From Pseudonocardia sp. (GTDB lineage Bacteria; Actinomycetota; Actinomycetes; Mycobacteriales; Pseudonocardiaceae): a stretch of 64,000 nt of DNA. A program made the position numbers and the translations under genes. Location: contig JAOZVV010000173.1 in assembly GCA_025869365.1 (NCBI GenBank), positions 62,001-126,000 on the forward strand. The letters run 5' to 3'. The notes under the pieces were generated by a model. It saw nothing but the letters and a program-made list of their open reading frames with translations, did no database searches and was not told where the DNA came from. Of this stretch, positions 16,974 to 27,380 are shown piece by piece (position 1 is the first letter of the stretch; each line of letters starts with the position of its first letter).

Positions 16974-18260
16974 GTGACCCTCGCCGATCTCATCCCGACA
17001 CTGCGCCCCACCCTCGCTGCCCGGCTGGAGCCCGGCCTGTGGCCGGTCACCGCCGCCGCGACCTGTGACGGCCGGATCTCGGTCGGCGGCTGCGACCTCG
17101 GCGAGCTGGCCGAGCGTCACGGAACGCCGCTGCAGGTCCTCGATGTCGTCGACGTGCGGGATCGGTGCCGGGCTTACACACGCGCCCTGCCCGACGCCGA
17201 GATCACCTATGCGGGAAAGGCGCTCCTCACCCCGGCGGTGGCGCGGCTGGTGGCCGCGGAGGGCCTGTCGATCGACACGTGCTCCGGGGGCGAGGTGAGG
17301 ATCGCCGCCGCCGCGGGGGTGCCCGGAGAACGGATCCTGCTGCACGGCAACGTGAAGACCGACGCAGACCTGCGTGCGGCCGGCGACGCCGGAGTAGGCC
17401 GGATCGTGATCGACTCCTTCGACGAGATCGCGCGGATCGCCGAACACGCTCGCGGCGTCCAGGACGTGATGATCCGGGTGACCCCCGGCGTCGACGCCCA
17501 TACTCTGCCCGGGCTCACGACCGGCACCGTGAACCAGCAGTTCGGGCTGCCCTTCCCCGACGCGGCGATCGCGGCGAAGGAGATCGGCACGCACCCGCAG
17601 CTGCGGCTGGTCGGGCTGCACTGCCATCTCGGTTCACAGATCACCTCGACCGCGCCCTACGTCGACGCCCTCCACCGCGTCGTCGGGTTCGCCGCCGAGC
17701 AGGACATCGACCTGCGGGTGCTGGACATGGGTGGCGGTCACGCCGTGGACATCCGCGGGGACGCCCATGACGGGCCGGCCACGCTGGACCCGAAGAACCT
17801 CGCCCGGGACGTGCTCCGGGCACTGCATGGTGCGTGCGCGTATCACCGGATCCCGGTGCCTCGCCTCGTCGTGGAGCCGGGCCGGGCGATCGTCGCCCGT
17901 GCCGGTGTGACCCTGTACCGGGTATGGGCCGTCAAGCACATCGGCGACACGACCTTCGTCGCGGTGGACGGTGGGATGAGCGACAACCCCCGTCCTGCCC
18001 TCTACGGTGCCCGGTATCCCGTGCGGCGCATCGGGAAGCCGGTGCGGGCGCCGCTCTCGCCCATGACGGTGGTCGGACGGCACTGCGAGTCCACCGACCG
18101 AATCGCCGAGGGCGTGCCACTGCCCGCGGACATCGCGGCCGGAGACCTGGTCGCGGTGCCCTGCACCGGCGCCTACACCCGCTCCATGGCGTCGACCTAC
18201 AACGCCGTCGCCCCCACACCGATGCTCGGCGTCGGTGCCGGTGCGGCCCTGCCGATCTGA
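16974..18260 (+). CDS. lysA: diaminopimelate decarboxylase
   Basis: PLP-dependent fold-III decarboxylase that turns meso-diaminopimelate into L-lysine, the last step of lysine synthesis. The 428 residues match the family. The PLP lysine is in EITYAGKALLTPAV (near residue 82), the GGG phosphate loop is in LRVLDMGGGHAVDI, EPGRAIVARAG follows, and the C-terminal active-site motif VVGRHCESTDRI contains the CESxD signature. The GTG start at 16974 has GGAG four bases upstream. No homoserine dehydrogenase or threonine genes follow, unlike the common thr cluster; a tiny membrane protein gene follows instead after ten bases. Confidence 0.95.
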   Translation: MTLADLIPTLRPTLAARLEPGLWPVTAAATCDGRISVGGCDLGELAERHGTPLQVLDVVDVRDRCRAYTRALPDAEITYAGKALLTPAVARLVAAEGLSIDTCSGGEVRIAAAAGVPGERILLHGNVKTDADLRAAGDAGVGRIVIDSFDEIARIAEHARGVQDVMIRVTPGVDAHTLPGLTTGTVNQQFGLPFPDAAIAAKEIGTHPQLRLVGLHCHLGSQITSTAPYVDALHRVVGFAAEQDIDLRVLDMGGGHAVDIRGDAHDGPATLDPKNLARDVLRALHGACAYHRIPVPRLVVEPGRAIVARAGVTLYRVWAVKHIGDTTFVAVDGGMSDNPRPALYGARYPVRRIGKPVRAPLSPMTVVGRHCESTDRIAEGVPLPADIAAGDLVAVPCTGAYTRSMASTYNAVAPTPMLGVGAGAALPI

Positions 18261-18270
18261 GGGGACAGCC

Positions 18271-18465
18271 ATGATCGGCGCCGTTGTGCTGTCCGTGGTC
18301 CTCGTCCTCAGCCTGGCCCTGGTCGCCGTGCTCGACCGAGGACGGACGAGGCAGGAACACCGTCCGAACCCGGACGGTGAGATCGTCACCTGGCCCGCCG
18401 CACACGAGTGGATCACCGCTCGTCTGCGGCGTCACCACCTGACCCGCGCGAACCCGCCGCGCTGA
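18271..18465 (+). CDS. small single-pass membrane protein
   Basis: A 64-residue peptide starting MIGAVVLSVVLVLSLALVAV, i.e. a membrane helix at residues 2-21, followed by a basic, polar tail. It begins ten bases after the lysA stop with an AGGGG Shine-Dalgarno, so it is probably translated from the lysA transcript. No family recognised. Confidence 0.55.
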   Translation: MIGAVVLSVVLVLSLALVAVLDRGRTRQEHRPNPDGEIVTWPAAHEWITARLRRHHLTRANPPR

Positions 18466-18599
18466 CGGCCGGCATGCGGACCCGACGCCCACCTCGCGAC
18501 CGCGAGGTGGGCGTCGTCGTTGCCCCGGTCGGGTGGTGCTCGTCAAGGGCACGTCAACATGGGTTGCCGACCCCACGGGCCGGGTGTTCCCTCAGACGT

Positions 18600-19328
18600 G
18601 TGACCAGGCATTCTCGAGCATCGGCCCTCGGCTGGGCGTTCGCCGCACCGCTTGCCGCGGCCGCGGCGATGAGCCTCCTGCGCGACTGGGTCGCGAACAC
18701 CAGCATGGCGCTCGTGCTGGTGCTGGTGGTGCTCGCCGTCGCGCTGCGCGGCGACCGCTGGGCGGGGCTGCTCGCCGCGGCCACCGCCGCGGCGGCGTTC
18801 GACTTCCTCCTGACCGCACCCTTCTACGACTTCGCCATCCACGGCGCGAGGGACGTCGAAACCGCGGCACTGCTGCTCCTCGTCGGAGGTGCGGTGACCG
18901 AGTTGGCGCAATGGGCTCGCCGCGAGCTCGCCCGGGCGGCGCAGCAGGAGGGCTACGTCGACGGCCTGGTCAGGGCGGCGCGAATGGCGGCCGACGGCGT
19001 CGGGACGGACGAGGCGGCCGAGGTGGTGGCGACGATGATCGCGGAGGTGCTCGACCTCGACGGCTGCCGCTACACCACGCAGCCCGCCGACCCACAGCGG
19101 CCGCGGCTGCACCCTGACGGCACGGTGTCCTGGCGCGGCTATCCGGCGGACGTCTACCTGCACGGTCTGCCGACCATGGATCTCGTGGAGCTCCCCGCGC
19201 CGCACACCGGCGGGATGTTCCTGCTGAGCGCCGCGACCAGGGTGCGTAAGCCGTCGGCCGAGCAGCTTCGGATCGCGGTCTCGCTCGCCGCTCAGGTGAG
19301 TGCCGGGAGCCCACTGCAGCCGCGGTGA
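18600..19328 (+). CDS. DUF4118 (KdpD-like membrane domain) protein
   Basis: About 242 residues. Four hydrophobic segments between residues 10 and 105, including AFDFLLTAPFYDFAIHGARD, are the four-helix DUF4118 domain normally found in the middle of the sensor kinase KdpD. The C-terminal half resembles the GAF-like segment after that domain but has no histidine kinase core. GTG 18600 is the best start because homology begins there. It sits immediately upstream of the kdp operon, 168 bp before the first small gene. A helper or decoy role in K+ sensing is an inference. No kinase, phospho-acceptor or ATP site is present. Confidence 0.75.
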   Translation: MTRHSRASALGWAFAAPLAAAAAMSLLRDWVANTSMALVLVLVVLAVALRGDRWAGLLAAATAAAAFDFLLTAPFYDFAIHGARDVETAALLLLVGGAVTELAQWARRELARAAQQEGYVDGLVRAARMAADGVGTDEAAEVVATMIAEVLDLDGCRYTTQPADPQRPRLHPDGTVSWRGYPADVYLHGLPTMDLVELPAPHTGGMFLLSAATRVRKPSAEQLRIAVSLAAQVSAGSPLQPR

Positions 19329-19496
19329 GCAGCAGCAGGCGGTGACCCAGGTCGCAGGGCCGTCAAGATCGCATCAAGATCGCCCCCATCGGCGTCAAGC
19401 CCTCGTAGTCCCTCTTCTCGCCGCGGCCCCGCCGGGCACACACTCGCCTCCGGCTCCGCCAGAAGTCCTGGCGGAGAGTGATGAGGGAGTTGTCCG

Positions 19497-19580
19497 GTGG
19501 CCGATGTGCTCTACGCACTGCTGCTGGTCGGCGGGTTCGCCGTCCTGGTGCTGTGCCTTCGTGGCCTGGAGCGCCTGTGA
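19497..19580 (+). CDS. 27-residue membrane peptide preceding kdpF
   Basis: Translates to a single hydrophobic helix starting MADVLYALLLVGGFAVLVLC and ending RGLERL. The GTG start at 19497 has a GAGGGAG Shine-Dalgarno seven bases upstream, and its stop overlaps the kdpF start (GTGA). Such a miniprotein is easily missed. The good ribosome site and coupling argue that it is real. It may be a small subunit like KdpF or a leader peptide setting kdp translation. Confidence 0.6.
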   Translation: MADVLYALLLVGGFAVLVLCLRGLERL

Positions 19581-19678
19581 GTACCGCAGACGTCGTGACG
19601 AACGTGGTGGGCGGGATCGTGGCGCTCGCGCTGCTGGTCTACCTCGTGGTGGCGCTGCTGCGGCCGGAGAGGTTCTGA
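19577..19678 (+). CDS. kdpF: K+-transporting ATPase subunit KdpF
   Basis: A 33-residue single-helix subunit that stabilises the KdpFABC complex. The sequence ends LVVALLRPERF, the typical KdpF terminus. The GTG at 19577 overlaps the preceding miniprotein stop, and kdpA begins two bases after this stop. The helix spans about residues 8-28. Confidence 0.85.
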   Translation: MSTADVVTNVVGGIVALALLVYLVVALLRPERF

Positions 19679-19679
19679 C

Positions 19680-21338
19680 GTGAGCGACACTCTCGCGGGC
19701 CTGCTCCAGGTCGTGCTGCTGCTGGTCCTGCTCGCGGCCTGCTACGCGCCGCTGGGCGACTACATGGCCAAGGTCTTCTCGTCCGAGAAGGACTGGAAGG
19801 TCGAGGCCGCCCTGTACCGCCTGGTGCGGGTCGACGCGCGCTCCGGGCAGCGCTGGCCCACCTACGCGATGGGCGTGCTGGGCTTCTCGTTCGTCTCGAT
19901 CGTGCTGCTCTACCTGCTGCAACGCCTTCAGCCGCTGCTGCCGATGTCGTTCGGCCGTGGTGCCGTCGCCCCGTCGACGGCGTTCAACACGGCGATCTCG
20001 TTCGTGACCAACACGAACTGGCAGTCCTACGTCCCGGAGACCACGCTCGGCAACACGGTGCAGATGGCGGGTCTGACGGTGCAGAACATCCTCTCCGCCG
20101 CGGTCGGTCTCGCGGTGGCCGCGGCGCTGATCCGCGGGTTCGTCCGCGCGGGCACCGACCGGATCGGCAACTTCTGGGTCGACCTGACCCGCGCCACGGT
20201 CCGGATCATGCTGCCGCTGTCGATCGTCGCGGCGATCGGACTGCTGATCATGGGGGTGACGATGTCGCTGCACTCGGGTGTCGACGTCACCGGCGTCGAC
20301 GACGCGACGCACACCCTTCCGCTCGCGCCGACCGCCTCCCAGGAGGCCGTCAAGATGCTGGGCACCAACGGCGGCGGCATCTTCAACGCCAACTCCGCGC
20401 ACCCGTTCGAGAACCCGAACGGGCTGTCCGACCTGTTCGAGATCTTCCTGATGCTCGTCATCCCCGTCGCGATGACCCGCACGTTCGGCACCATGGTGGG
20501 TAACCGCCGTCAGGGCACTGTGCTGCTCGCGGTGATGGGCGCGCTGTGGGGCGCGCTGCTCGCCGTCGCGTGGTTCGCCGAGACCCACCCCAACGGGGCA
20601 GCGGGGATCGCCGCCGGGTCGATGGAGGGCAAGGAGACCCGCTTCGGCATCCCGACCTCGATCCTGTTCGGGGTCTCGACGACCGGGACGTCGACCGGCG
20701 CGGTGAACTCGCTGCACGACAGCTACACCGGTGGCGCGGGCGGGGTGACCCTGCTGAACATGCTGCTCGGCGAGGTCGCACCCGGCGGCGTCGGCGCCGG
20801 CCTGATCGGCATCCTGGTGATCGCGATCATCGCGATGTTCCTCGCCGGGCTGATGGTCGGACGCACACCGGAGTACCTGGGCAAGAAGCTCGGACAGCGC
20901 GAGGTCAAGTTCGCCGCCGTGTACATCCTGGTGATGCCGGCGATCGTGCTGATCGGCGCCGGCCTGGCGATCGCGCTGCCGAGCACGCTCGACGCGCTGA
21001 ACAACGACGGCGCGCACGGCTTCTCCGAGGTCCTCTACGCCTTCGCCAGCGCGGCGAACAACAACGGCAGCGCCTTCGCCGGCATCACCGTGACCAGCGA
21101 CTTCTTCCAGAGCGCCCTCGGTCTGGCGATGCTGTTCGGCCGTTTCGTGCTCGTCCTGGCCGTGCTGGCGCTCGCCGGGTCCCTGGCGCAGCAGAAACGC
21201 GTCGAGGCGACAGCCGGGACGCTGGCCACGGACAAGCCGCTGTTCGGCGTCCTCGTCGGCGGCACCCTGATCCTCGTCGCCGCACTCACCTTCTTCCCGG
21301 CGCTCGCGCTCGGGCCGCTCGCGGAGGCACTCGCATGA
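19680..21338 (+). CDS. kdpA: K+-transporting ATPase subunit A
   Basis: The channel-like K+-binding subunit of the Kdp P-type ATPase, 552 residues with ten or more membrane helices. The four selectivity-filter-like loops are recognisable: [10 protein letters not shown] near 117, [18 protein letters not shown] near 228, [15 protein letters not shown] near 332 and [12 protein letters not shown] near 458. The GTG start follows kdpF by one base. Its stop overlaps the kdpB ATG as ATGA, so subunits A and B are translationally coupled. Confidence 0.97.
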   Translation: MSDTLAGLLQVVLLLVLLAACYAPLGDYMAKVFSSEKDWKVEAALYRLVRVDARSGQRWPTYAMGVLGFSFVSIVLLYLLQRLQPLLPMSFGRGAVAPSTAFNTAISFVTNTNWQSYVPETTLGNTVQMAGLTVQNILSAAVGLAVAAALIRGFVRAGTDRIGNFWVDLTRATVRIMLPLSIVAAIGLLIMGVTMSLHSGVDVTGVDDATHTLPLAPTASQEAVKMLGTNGGGIFNANSAHPFENPNGLSDLFEIFLMLVIPVAMTRTFGTMVGNRRQGTVLLAVMGALWGALLAVAWFAETHPNGAAGIAAGSMEGKETRFGIPTSILFGVSTTGTSTGAVNSLHDSYTGGAGGVTLLNMLLGEVAPGGVGAGLIGILVIAIIAMFLAGLMVGRTPEYLGKKLGQREVKFAAVYILVMPAIVLIGAGLAIALPSTLDALNNDGAHGFSEVLYAFASAANNNGSAFAGITVTSDFFQSALGLAMLFGRFVLVLAVLALAGSLAQQKRVEATAGTLATDKPLFGVLVGGTLILVAALTFFPALALGPLAEALA

Positions 21339-23383
21339 CCACCACCCCCACCCTGGAACGCCAGTCGGCGGAGAAGGTCTCCTCCGGAGGGCCCGTCAAG
21401 GCCGGCGCGTTCCGGCCCGCGCAGCTGTGGGCGTCGCTGCCCGACGCGCTGCGCAAGCTCGATCCGCGCACCCAGCTGCGTAACCCGGTCATGTTCGTCG
21501 TCTGGGTCGGGTCGGTGCTGGTCACGGTCGACGCGATCTGGCACCCGAGTGTGTTCGGGTGGTTGCTCGCGCTGTGGCTCTGGTTCACCGTCCTGTTCGC
21601 GAACCTCGCCGAGGCCGTCGCGGAGGGCCGCGGGAAGGCGCAGGCGGAGAGCCTGCGCAGGACCAAGCGGGACACCGTCGCCCGGCTCGAGGACGGCACC
21701 ACCAAGGGGGCCACCGAGCTGCGGATCGGGGACCGCGTGGTCGTCGTGGCGGGGGAGACCATCCCCGGGGACGGCGACGTCGTCGAGGGCATCGCCACGG
21801 TCGACGAGTCGGCGATCACCGGCGAGTCCGCCCCCGTCGTCCGGGAGGCCGGCGGGGACCGCTCCAGCGTCACGGGTGGGACGACGGTGCTGTCCGACCG
21901 GATCGTCGTGGAGATCAGGACGAAGCCGGGGGAGTCCTTCGTGGACCGGATGATCGCCCTGGTCGAAGGGGCCTCCCGGCAGAAGACGCCGAACGAGATC
22001 GCCCTGACCATCCTGCTCTCCGCGCTGACGATCATCTTCCTGCTCGCCGTCGTGGCGCTGCAGCCGATGAGCGCCTACGCGGGCGGACCGCAGTCCGTCG
22101 TCGTGCTGGTCGCGTTGCTCGTCTGCCTGATCCCCACGACGATCGGGGCGCTGCTCTCGGCCATCGGGATCGCGGGCATGGACCGGCTCGTGCAGCGCAA
22201 CGTGCTCGCGAAGTCCGGCCGGGCGGTCGAGGCGGCCGGGGACATCGACACCCTGCTCCTGGACAAGACGGGCACGATCACCTTCGGCAACCGGCGGGCC
22301 ACCGAGCTGTTGCCGGTCGGTGGGGTGTGCGCGCAGGAGCTCGCGGTGGCGGCGCGGTTGTCCAGCCTCGCCGACCAGACCCCGGAGGGCCGCAGCGTCG
22401 TCGACCTGTGCGCGCGGGAGTTCGGGCTGCCGGCCGAGGCGTCCGCGGACGAGGCCCGGGCGGAGTTCGTCCCCTTCACCGCCCAGACGCGGATGTCCGG
22501 CCTGGACGTCGGGGACCGGCGGATCCGCAAGGGCGCCGCGTCGTCGGTGCTCGCGGCGACCGGGGTGCAGAGCGGGGAGGTGACGCGCCTGGTCGACATG
22601 ATCTCCGACGAGGGCGGCACCCCGCTGGTGGTGTCCGACAACGACCGTGTCCTCGGTGTGATCCGGCTGTCCGATGTGGTCAAGCCCGGGATCGCCGAGC
22701 GTTTCGCCGAGCTGCGGGCCATGGGCATCCGGACGGTGATGGTGACCGGTGACAACCCGCGCACCGCCCGGGCGATCGCCGCCGAGGCGGGCGTCGACGA
22801 CCACATCGCCGAGGCCACGCCCGAGGACAAGATGGCCTACATCAAGGCCGAGCAGGAGGGCGGGCGGCTCGTCGCGATGACCGGCGACGGGACGAACGAC
22901 GCGCCCGCGCTGGCCCAGGCGGACGTGGGCGTCGCGATGAACACGGGGACGGCCGCGGCCAAGGAGGCCGGCAACATGGTCGACCTCGACTCGGACCCCA
23001 CGAAGCTGATCGAGATCGTGGAGATCGGCAAGCAGCTGCTGATCACCCGGGGCGCGCTGACCACCTTCTCGGTGGCCAACGACCTGGCGAAGTACTTCGC
23101 GATCCTGCCCGCCATGTTCGCCGCGCTGTACCCGTCGCTGGGAGCGCTGAACATCATGGGGCTGCACTCGCCGCAGTCCGCGATCACCTCGGCGGTGATC
23201 TTCAACGCGCTCATCATCATCGCGCTGATCCCGCTCGCCCTGCGCGGCGTACGGTACCGGCCCAGCGCGGCATCGGCGCTGCTCCGGCGCAACCTGCTGG
23301 TCTACGGCCTCGGCGGCGTCATCACGCCCTTCGTGGGCATCTTCCTCATCGACCTTCTCGTCCGACTCATCCCGGGGATGTGA
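21335..23383 (+). CDS. kdpB: K+-transporting ATPase subunit B
   Basis: The catalytic P-type ATPase subunit, 682 residues. The phosphorylated aspartate lies in [11 protein letters not shown] (Asp about 310), the actuator loop is TGESAPV, the nucleotide domain has FTAQTRMSG and KGA, and the hinge is [20 protein letters not shown] with [15 protein letters not shown]. Membrane helices occupy about 45-95, 230-285 and three at the C-terminus. Start ATG 21335 overlaps the kdpA stop. The long frame upstream of it is only a shadow of kdpA. Confidence 0.98.
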   Translation: MTTTPTLERQSAEKVSSGGPVKAGAFRPAQLWASLPDALRKLDPRTQLRNPVMFVVWVGSVLVTVDAIWHPSVFGWLLALWLWFTVLFANLAEAVAEGRGKAQAESLRRTKRDTVARLEDGTTKGATELRIGDRVVVVAGETIPGDGDVVEGIATVDESAITGESAPVVREAGGDRSSVTGGTTVLSDRIVVEIRTKPGESFVDRMIALVEGASRQKTPNEIALTILLSALTIIFLLAVVALQPMSAYAGGPQSVVVLVALLVCLIPTTIGALLSAIGIAGMDRLVQRNVLAKSGRAVEAAGDIDTLLLDKTGTITFGNRRATELLPVGGVCAQELAVAARLSSLADQTPEGRSVVDLCAREFGLPAEASADEARAEFVPFTAQTRMSGLDVGDRRIRKGAASSVLAATGVQSGEVTRLVDMISDEGGTPLVVSDNDRVLGVIRLSDVVKPGIAERFAELRAMGIRTVMVTGDNPRTARAIAAEAGVDDHIAEATPEDKMAYIKAEQEGGRLVAMTGDGTNDAPALAQADVGVAMNTGTAAAKEAGNMVDLDSDPTKLIEIVEIGKQLLITRGALTTFSVANDLAKYFAILPAMFAALYPSLGALNIMGLHSPQSAITSAVIFNALIIIALIPLALRGVRYRPSAASALLRRNLLVYGLGGVITPFVGIFLIDLLVRLIPGM

Positions 23384-23384
23384 C

Positions 23385-24002
23385 GTGCTCTCCACACTGC
23401 GCAGGCAGACCTCCACAGGGCTGCGCCTGCTGATCGTGTTCACCGTGCTGTGCGGGATCGTGTTCCCGCTCGTGGTCTGGGGCGTCTCCCGTATCCCCGG
23501 ACTGTCGAACTCCGCCGAGGGCTCGACGATCACCCGCGACGGGACGGCCGTGGGGTCCTCGGTCATCGCCGTCGATCCCGTGCCCGCCGATCCGGCCGCG
23601 GACCCGTACTTCCACACCCGCCCCTCGGCGTCGTCGCAGGACGTGCTGGGACCGGCCGACACCTCCACCTCCGGGGGCTCGAACAAGGCGGGGGACTCCA
23701 GCGATCTGCTGGAGACCGTCTCGCAGCGCAGGGCGTTGATCGCCGAGCGCGAAGGCGTGACGCCCGAGCAGGTTCCCGCGGATGCGGTGGCCGCGAGCGC
23801 GTCGGGCCTCGATCCGGACATCAGCCCGGACTACGCTGCGCTGCAGGCAAACCGGGTTGCCCGGGTCACGGGCCTGTCGATGGCGGAGGTCGAGCGGCTC
23901 GTCGCCGACGCCACGAGCGGTCGGGTGCTCGGCTTCCTCGGGGAACCGACGGTGAACGTGACCGAGCTGAACCTCGCCGTCGCGGACGCACGGGGACGGT
24001 GA
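23385..24002 (+). CDS. kdpC: K+-transporting ATPase subunit C
   Basis: A 205-residue single-pass subunit with one N-terminal helix (about 13-35, LLIVFTVLCGIVFPLVVWGV) and an external domain carrying YFHTRPSAS and GSNKAGDSSDLLETV, both KdpC landmarks. The ending FGFLGEPTVNV-like region reads VLGFLGEPTVNVTELNLAV. It begins one base after kdpB and is eight bases ahead of kdpD. Confidence 0.96.
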   Translation: MLSTLRRQTSTGLRLLIVFTVLCGIVFPLVVWGVSRIPGLSNSAEGSTITRDGTAVGSSVIAVDPVPADPAADPYFHTRPSASSQDVLGPADTSTSGGSNKAGDSSDLLETVSQRRALIAEREGVTPEQVPADAVAASASGLDPDISPDYAALQANRVARVTGLSMAEVERLVADATSGRVLGFLGEPTVNVTELNLAVADARGR

Positions 24003-24009
24003 CCGGCGC

Positions 24010-26595
24010 ATGATCGGGTCCTCGCACAGCGAAGGCGATCCCGCGGCCGAACGCGGCGGTTCCGAGGAGGGCGAGCTGCGGATCCACCTCGGCGCTGCAC
24101 CGGGGGTGGGCAAGACCTACGCCATGCTGTGCGAGGCCCGGCGCCGGCTCGACCGCGGTACGGACGTCGTCGTCGGCGTGGTGGAGACGCACGGCCGGGA
24201 GAAGACCGCCGCCCTGCTCGACGGGCTCGAGGTCTTGCCCCGCCGGTCCACCACGGTCGGGGACGAGCTGGACGTGCAGGCCGTGCTCGACCGCCGCCCC
24301 GAGGTCGTGCTCATCGACGAGCTCGCCCACACCAACGCGCCCGGCTCGCGTCACCAGAAACGCTGGGAAGACGTCGAGGAGATCCTCGCCGCCGGGATCG
24401 ACGTCCTGACCACGGTCAACGTCCAGCACCTCGAGTCGCTCAACGACGTCGTGGAGCGGATCACCGGGGTGCGTCAACGTGAGACCGTCCCGGACGAGTT
24501 CGTGCGCAGCGCCGAGCAGATCGAATTGATCGACATCACCCCGGAGGCGCTGCGGCGGCGCCTCGCACACGGAAACGTCTACGGCGCGGAGAAGATCGAC
24601 GCCGCGCTGGCCAACTACTTCCAGGTCGGCAACCTGATCGCGCTGCGCGAGCTCGCGTTGCTGTGGGTGGCCGACGAGGTCGACGTGGCCATGCGGCGGC
24701 ACCGCAGTGAGAAGCACATCTCCGAGACCTGGGAGACCCGCGAGCGCGTCGTGGTCGCGCTCACCGGCGGCCCGGAATCCGAGACCGTGCTCCGCCGCGC
24801 CACCCGAATCGCCAAACGCGCCGGCCAGGCGGACCTGCTGGCGGTCCACGTGCTGCGTGGCGACGGGCTCACCGGGGCCCCCGTCGGTGCCACCACCGCC
24901 CTGCGGAAACTGGCCGACGACGTCGGCGCGACCTTCCACACCGTCGTCGGCGACAGCGGGGCGAGCGGGGTGACCGATGCGTTGCTGGAGTTCGCCCGCG
25001 GCGCCAACGCCACGCAGCTCGTCCTCGGCACCTCCCGGCGCTCCCGGTTCGCCCGGCTGTTCGACATCGGCATCGGTGCCCGGGTGGTCCAGGAGTCCGG
25101 GACGATCGACGTCCACATGGTCACCCACGCCGCCGCGGGTGCCAACGGGTTGAGGTTGCCTCCGCGGATCCACAGCGCCGTCCCGATGGACAGGCGGATC
25201 CTCGGGTGGGTCCTGGCCGTTGTCGGGCCCGGCATCGCGACGCTGGTCGGAGCCTCGCTCTACGAGGTCGTCGGCCTCTCCACCGACGTCGTGCTGTTCT
25301 TCCTGGCCACCGTGGTCGCGGCGCTGATCGGTGGCTTCGGTCCCGCGGTGTTCGCCGCGCTGCTGGGTGGGTTGCTGCTCAACTTCTTCCTCACCCCGCC
25401 GCTGTACTCGTTCACCATCGGCCAGCCCGAGAACGTCGTCACCGTTGCCGCGATGATCGTCGTCGCGGTGCTGGTCGCGCTCGTCGTCGACCGCGCCGCC
25501 CGCCGCGGCGAACAGGCGGCCCGGGCGCGGACGGAGGCAGCGCTGCTGGCCTCCTTCGCACGCACCGTGCTGACCAGGGCAGATCCACTACCGCGACTAC
25601 TCGAGAAGGTGCGTGAGGCGTTCGCCCTCCGCTGCGTGGCGCTGTTGGAAGAACAGTCCGACGGCAAGTGGAGCCGGCTCGCGGTGTCCGGCCCACCGGA
25701 GTGCGGGCGGCCCGAGGACGCGGACGTCGACGTCGAGGTGGAGGACGGGCTGCACCTGATCGGCACCGGTCGCAACCTGCCCGCCCACGACCGGCGACTA
25801 CTGGAGACCGTCGGAGGGCAGGCCCTGTTGGCACTGCGCGGGCAGCGTGCGGCCGAGGAAGCAGAGCAGGCCCGCCGCCGCGCCGAGGCCAACGAGACCC
25901 GCGGCGCGCTGCTGTCGGCCGTCGGCCATGACCTCCGCACCCCGCTGACCTCCATCAAGGCCTCGATCGGAAGCCTGCGCGACCCGCTGCTACGCCTGTC
26001 CGGCGCGGACCGGGCCGAGCTGCTGGAGACCGTCGAGCAGTCCACGGACCGGTTGAGCGGGCTGGTGGACAACCTGCTGGACTCCTCCCGCCTGGCGGCC
26101 GGCGCGGTGGAACCGCTGCTGGAGCGCGTCGGCTACGACGAGATCGGCGCACGGGCGCTCATCGGACTCCCGGACGCGGAACGCGTCCTCTTCGAGATCC
26201 CCGTCGACATCCCGGACGTGGTCGCCGACATCGGGCTACTGGAGCGTGTGGTGGCGAACCTCGTGGACAACGCCCTCCGACACGGCCGGGGCGCGCCGGT
26301 GGTGTTGCGCGCGAGCGCACACGAGGGACGCGTGGAACTCCGGGTCGTCGACTCGGGGCCCGGGGTGCCGAAGAAGCAGCGCGAGAAGCTGTTCGCGCCG
26401 TTCCAGAAGCTGGGGGACCGTCGCACGTCGGACATCGGGCTCGGCCTGTCGGTGGCGCGCGGGCTGACCGAGGTCATGAACGGCGCCCTTACCGCCGAGG
26501 ACACCCCTGGTGGTGGGTTGACCACGGTGGTGTCCCTGCCGGTGGCGGTCGCCGCCGGTGGCCGGACGACCGTCGCTCAGGGCGCCGCGTCGTGA
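24010..26595 (+). CDS. kdpD: osmosensitive K+ channel sensor histidine kinase KdpD
   Basis: Sensor kinase for K+ limitation, 861 residues, the normal full length. Residues 20-230 are the KdpD domain with Walker A GAAPGVGKT (28-36) and LIDELAHTNAPGSRHQKRW. Next come a USP-like domain (about 245-375), the four-helix DUF4118 region (about 395-500), GAF-like and helical segments, then the kinase core with phospho-acceptor His about 640 in VGHDLRTPLTSIK, N box VVANLVDNALRHG and GLGLSVARG. Its stop overlaps the GTG of kdpE, so the pair is made together. Located directly after kdpC as expected. Confidence 0.97.
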   Translation: MIGSSHSEGDPAAERGGSEEGELRIHLGAAPGVGKTYAMLCEARRRLDRGTDVVVGVVETHGREKTAALLDGLEVLPRRSTTVGDELDVQAVLDRRPEVVLIDELAHTNAPGSRHQKRWEDVEEILAAGIDVLTTVNVQHLESLNDVVERITGVRQRETVPDEFVRSAEQIELIDITPEALRRRLAHGNVYGAEKIDAALANYFQVGNLIALRELALLWVADEVDVAMRRHRSEKHISETWETRERVVVALTGGPESETVLRRATRIAKRAGQADLLAVHVLRGDGLTGAPVGATTALRKLADDVGATFHTVVGDSGASGVTDALLEFARGANATQLVLGTSRRSRFARLFDIGIGARVVQESGTIDVHMVTHAAAGANGLRLPPRIHSAVPMDRRILGWVLAVVGPGIATLVGASLYEVVGLSTDVVLFFLATVVAALIGGFGPAVFAALLGGLLLNFFLTPPLYSFTIGQPENVVTVAAMIVVAVLVALVVDRAARRGEQAARARTEAALLASFARTVLTRADPLPRLLEKVREAFALRCVALLEEQSDGKWSRLAVSGPPECGRPEDADVDVEVEDGLHLIGTGRNLPAHDRRLLETVGGQALLALRGQRAAEEAEQARRRAEANETRGALLSAVGHDLRTPLTSIKASIGSLRDPLLRLSGADRAELLETVEQSTDRLSGLVDNLLDSSRLAAGAVEPLLERVGYDEIGARALIGLPDAERVLFEIPVDIPDVVADIGLLERVVANLVDNALRHGRGAPVVLRASAHEGRVELRVVDSGPGVPKKQREKLFAPFQKLGDRRTSDIGLGLSVARGLTEVMNGALTAEDTPGGGLTTVVSLPVAVAAGGRTTVAQGAAS

Positions 26596-27380
26596 CCGGT
26601 GTCAGTGACACACGACGGGCGACCGATACGGGCAAGGCGGGCGCGATACGTGTGCTGGTCGTCGACGACGACCCGCAGATCCTCCGTGCGCTGCAGATCA
26701 ACCTGACCGCACACAGCTATCACGTCGTCACCGCCCGGGACGGCCGCTCGGCCCTGACGTCCGTCGGGGACGTGCACCCGGACATCGTGGTGCTCGACCT
26801 CGGCCTGCCCGATCTGGCCGGCACCGAAGTCATTGCGGGACTGAGGGCGTGGACACAGGTGCCGATCGTGGTGTTGTCCGCCCGCACCGACTCCGCCGAC
26901 AAGGTCACCGCCCTCGATGCGGGCGCCGACGACTACATCACCAAGCCGTTCGGCATGGCGGAGCTGCTGGCTCGGCTGCGTGCCGCTGTGCGCCGCTCGG
27001 CCACCGCAACGGGTGGCGGGGAGAGGATCGTGACGTTCGCCGACGTCGAGATCGACCTCGCCCGCAAGCGAGTGCGCCGAAACGGACGAGACGTGCACCT
27101 GACCCCTACCGAGTGGGAGATGCTGGAGCTACTGGTGCAGCACCGGGGCAAGCTGGTGTCCCAGCGGGACCTGTTGCTCCACGTCTGGGGCCCGCGGCGG
27201 GAGGATCGCACCAACTACCTGCGGGTCTACCTGGCTCAGCTGCGCCGCAAGCTCGAGCCCAATCCCTCCCACCCACGCCACCTCATCACCGAACCCGGGA
27301 TGGGGTACCGCTTCGAGACCGTCTCGGACACCGACGAGCCCGTCGTGGCGGTCGCCGGCGATGGCGAGCAGGCGCGGTGA
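26592..27380 (+). CDS. kdpE: response regulator KdpE, OmpR family
   Basis: A DNA-binding response regulator, 262 residues, that turns on kdpFABC. The receiver domain has VLVVDDDPQILRAL, the phosphorylated Asp in DIVVLDLGLPD (near residue 66) and the conserved Lys in DDYITKPFGMAEL. The C-terminal winged helix has LTPTEWEMLELLVQHRGKLV and TNYLRVYLAQLRRKLEPNP. GTG 26592 overlaps the kdpD stop. An N-terminal tail of about 17 residues precedes the receiver, and a short acidic tail follows the wing. Confidence 0.96.
   Translation: MTGVSDTRRATDTGKAGAIRVLVVDDDPQILRALQINLTAHSYHVVTARDGRSALTSVGDVHPDIVVLDLGLPDLAGTEVIAGLRAWTQVPIVVLSARTDSADKVTALDAGADDYITKPFGMAELLARLRAAVRRSATATGGGERIVTFADVEIDLARKRVRRNGRDVHLTPTEWEMLELLVQHRGKLVSQRDLLLHVWGPRREDRTNYLRVYLAQLRRKLEPNPSHPRHLITEPGMGYRFETVSDTDEPVVAVAGDGEQAR

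Noticed and set aside
21035-23821. Very long minus-strand frame opposite kdpB/kdpC
   Set aside because: A shadow frame; kdpB and kdpC on the plus strand carry all expected motifs.
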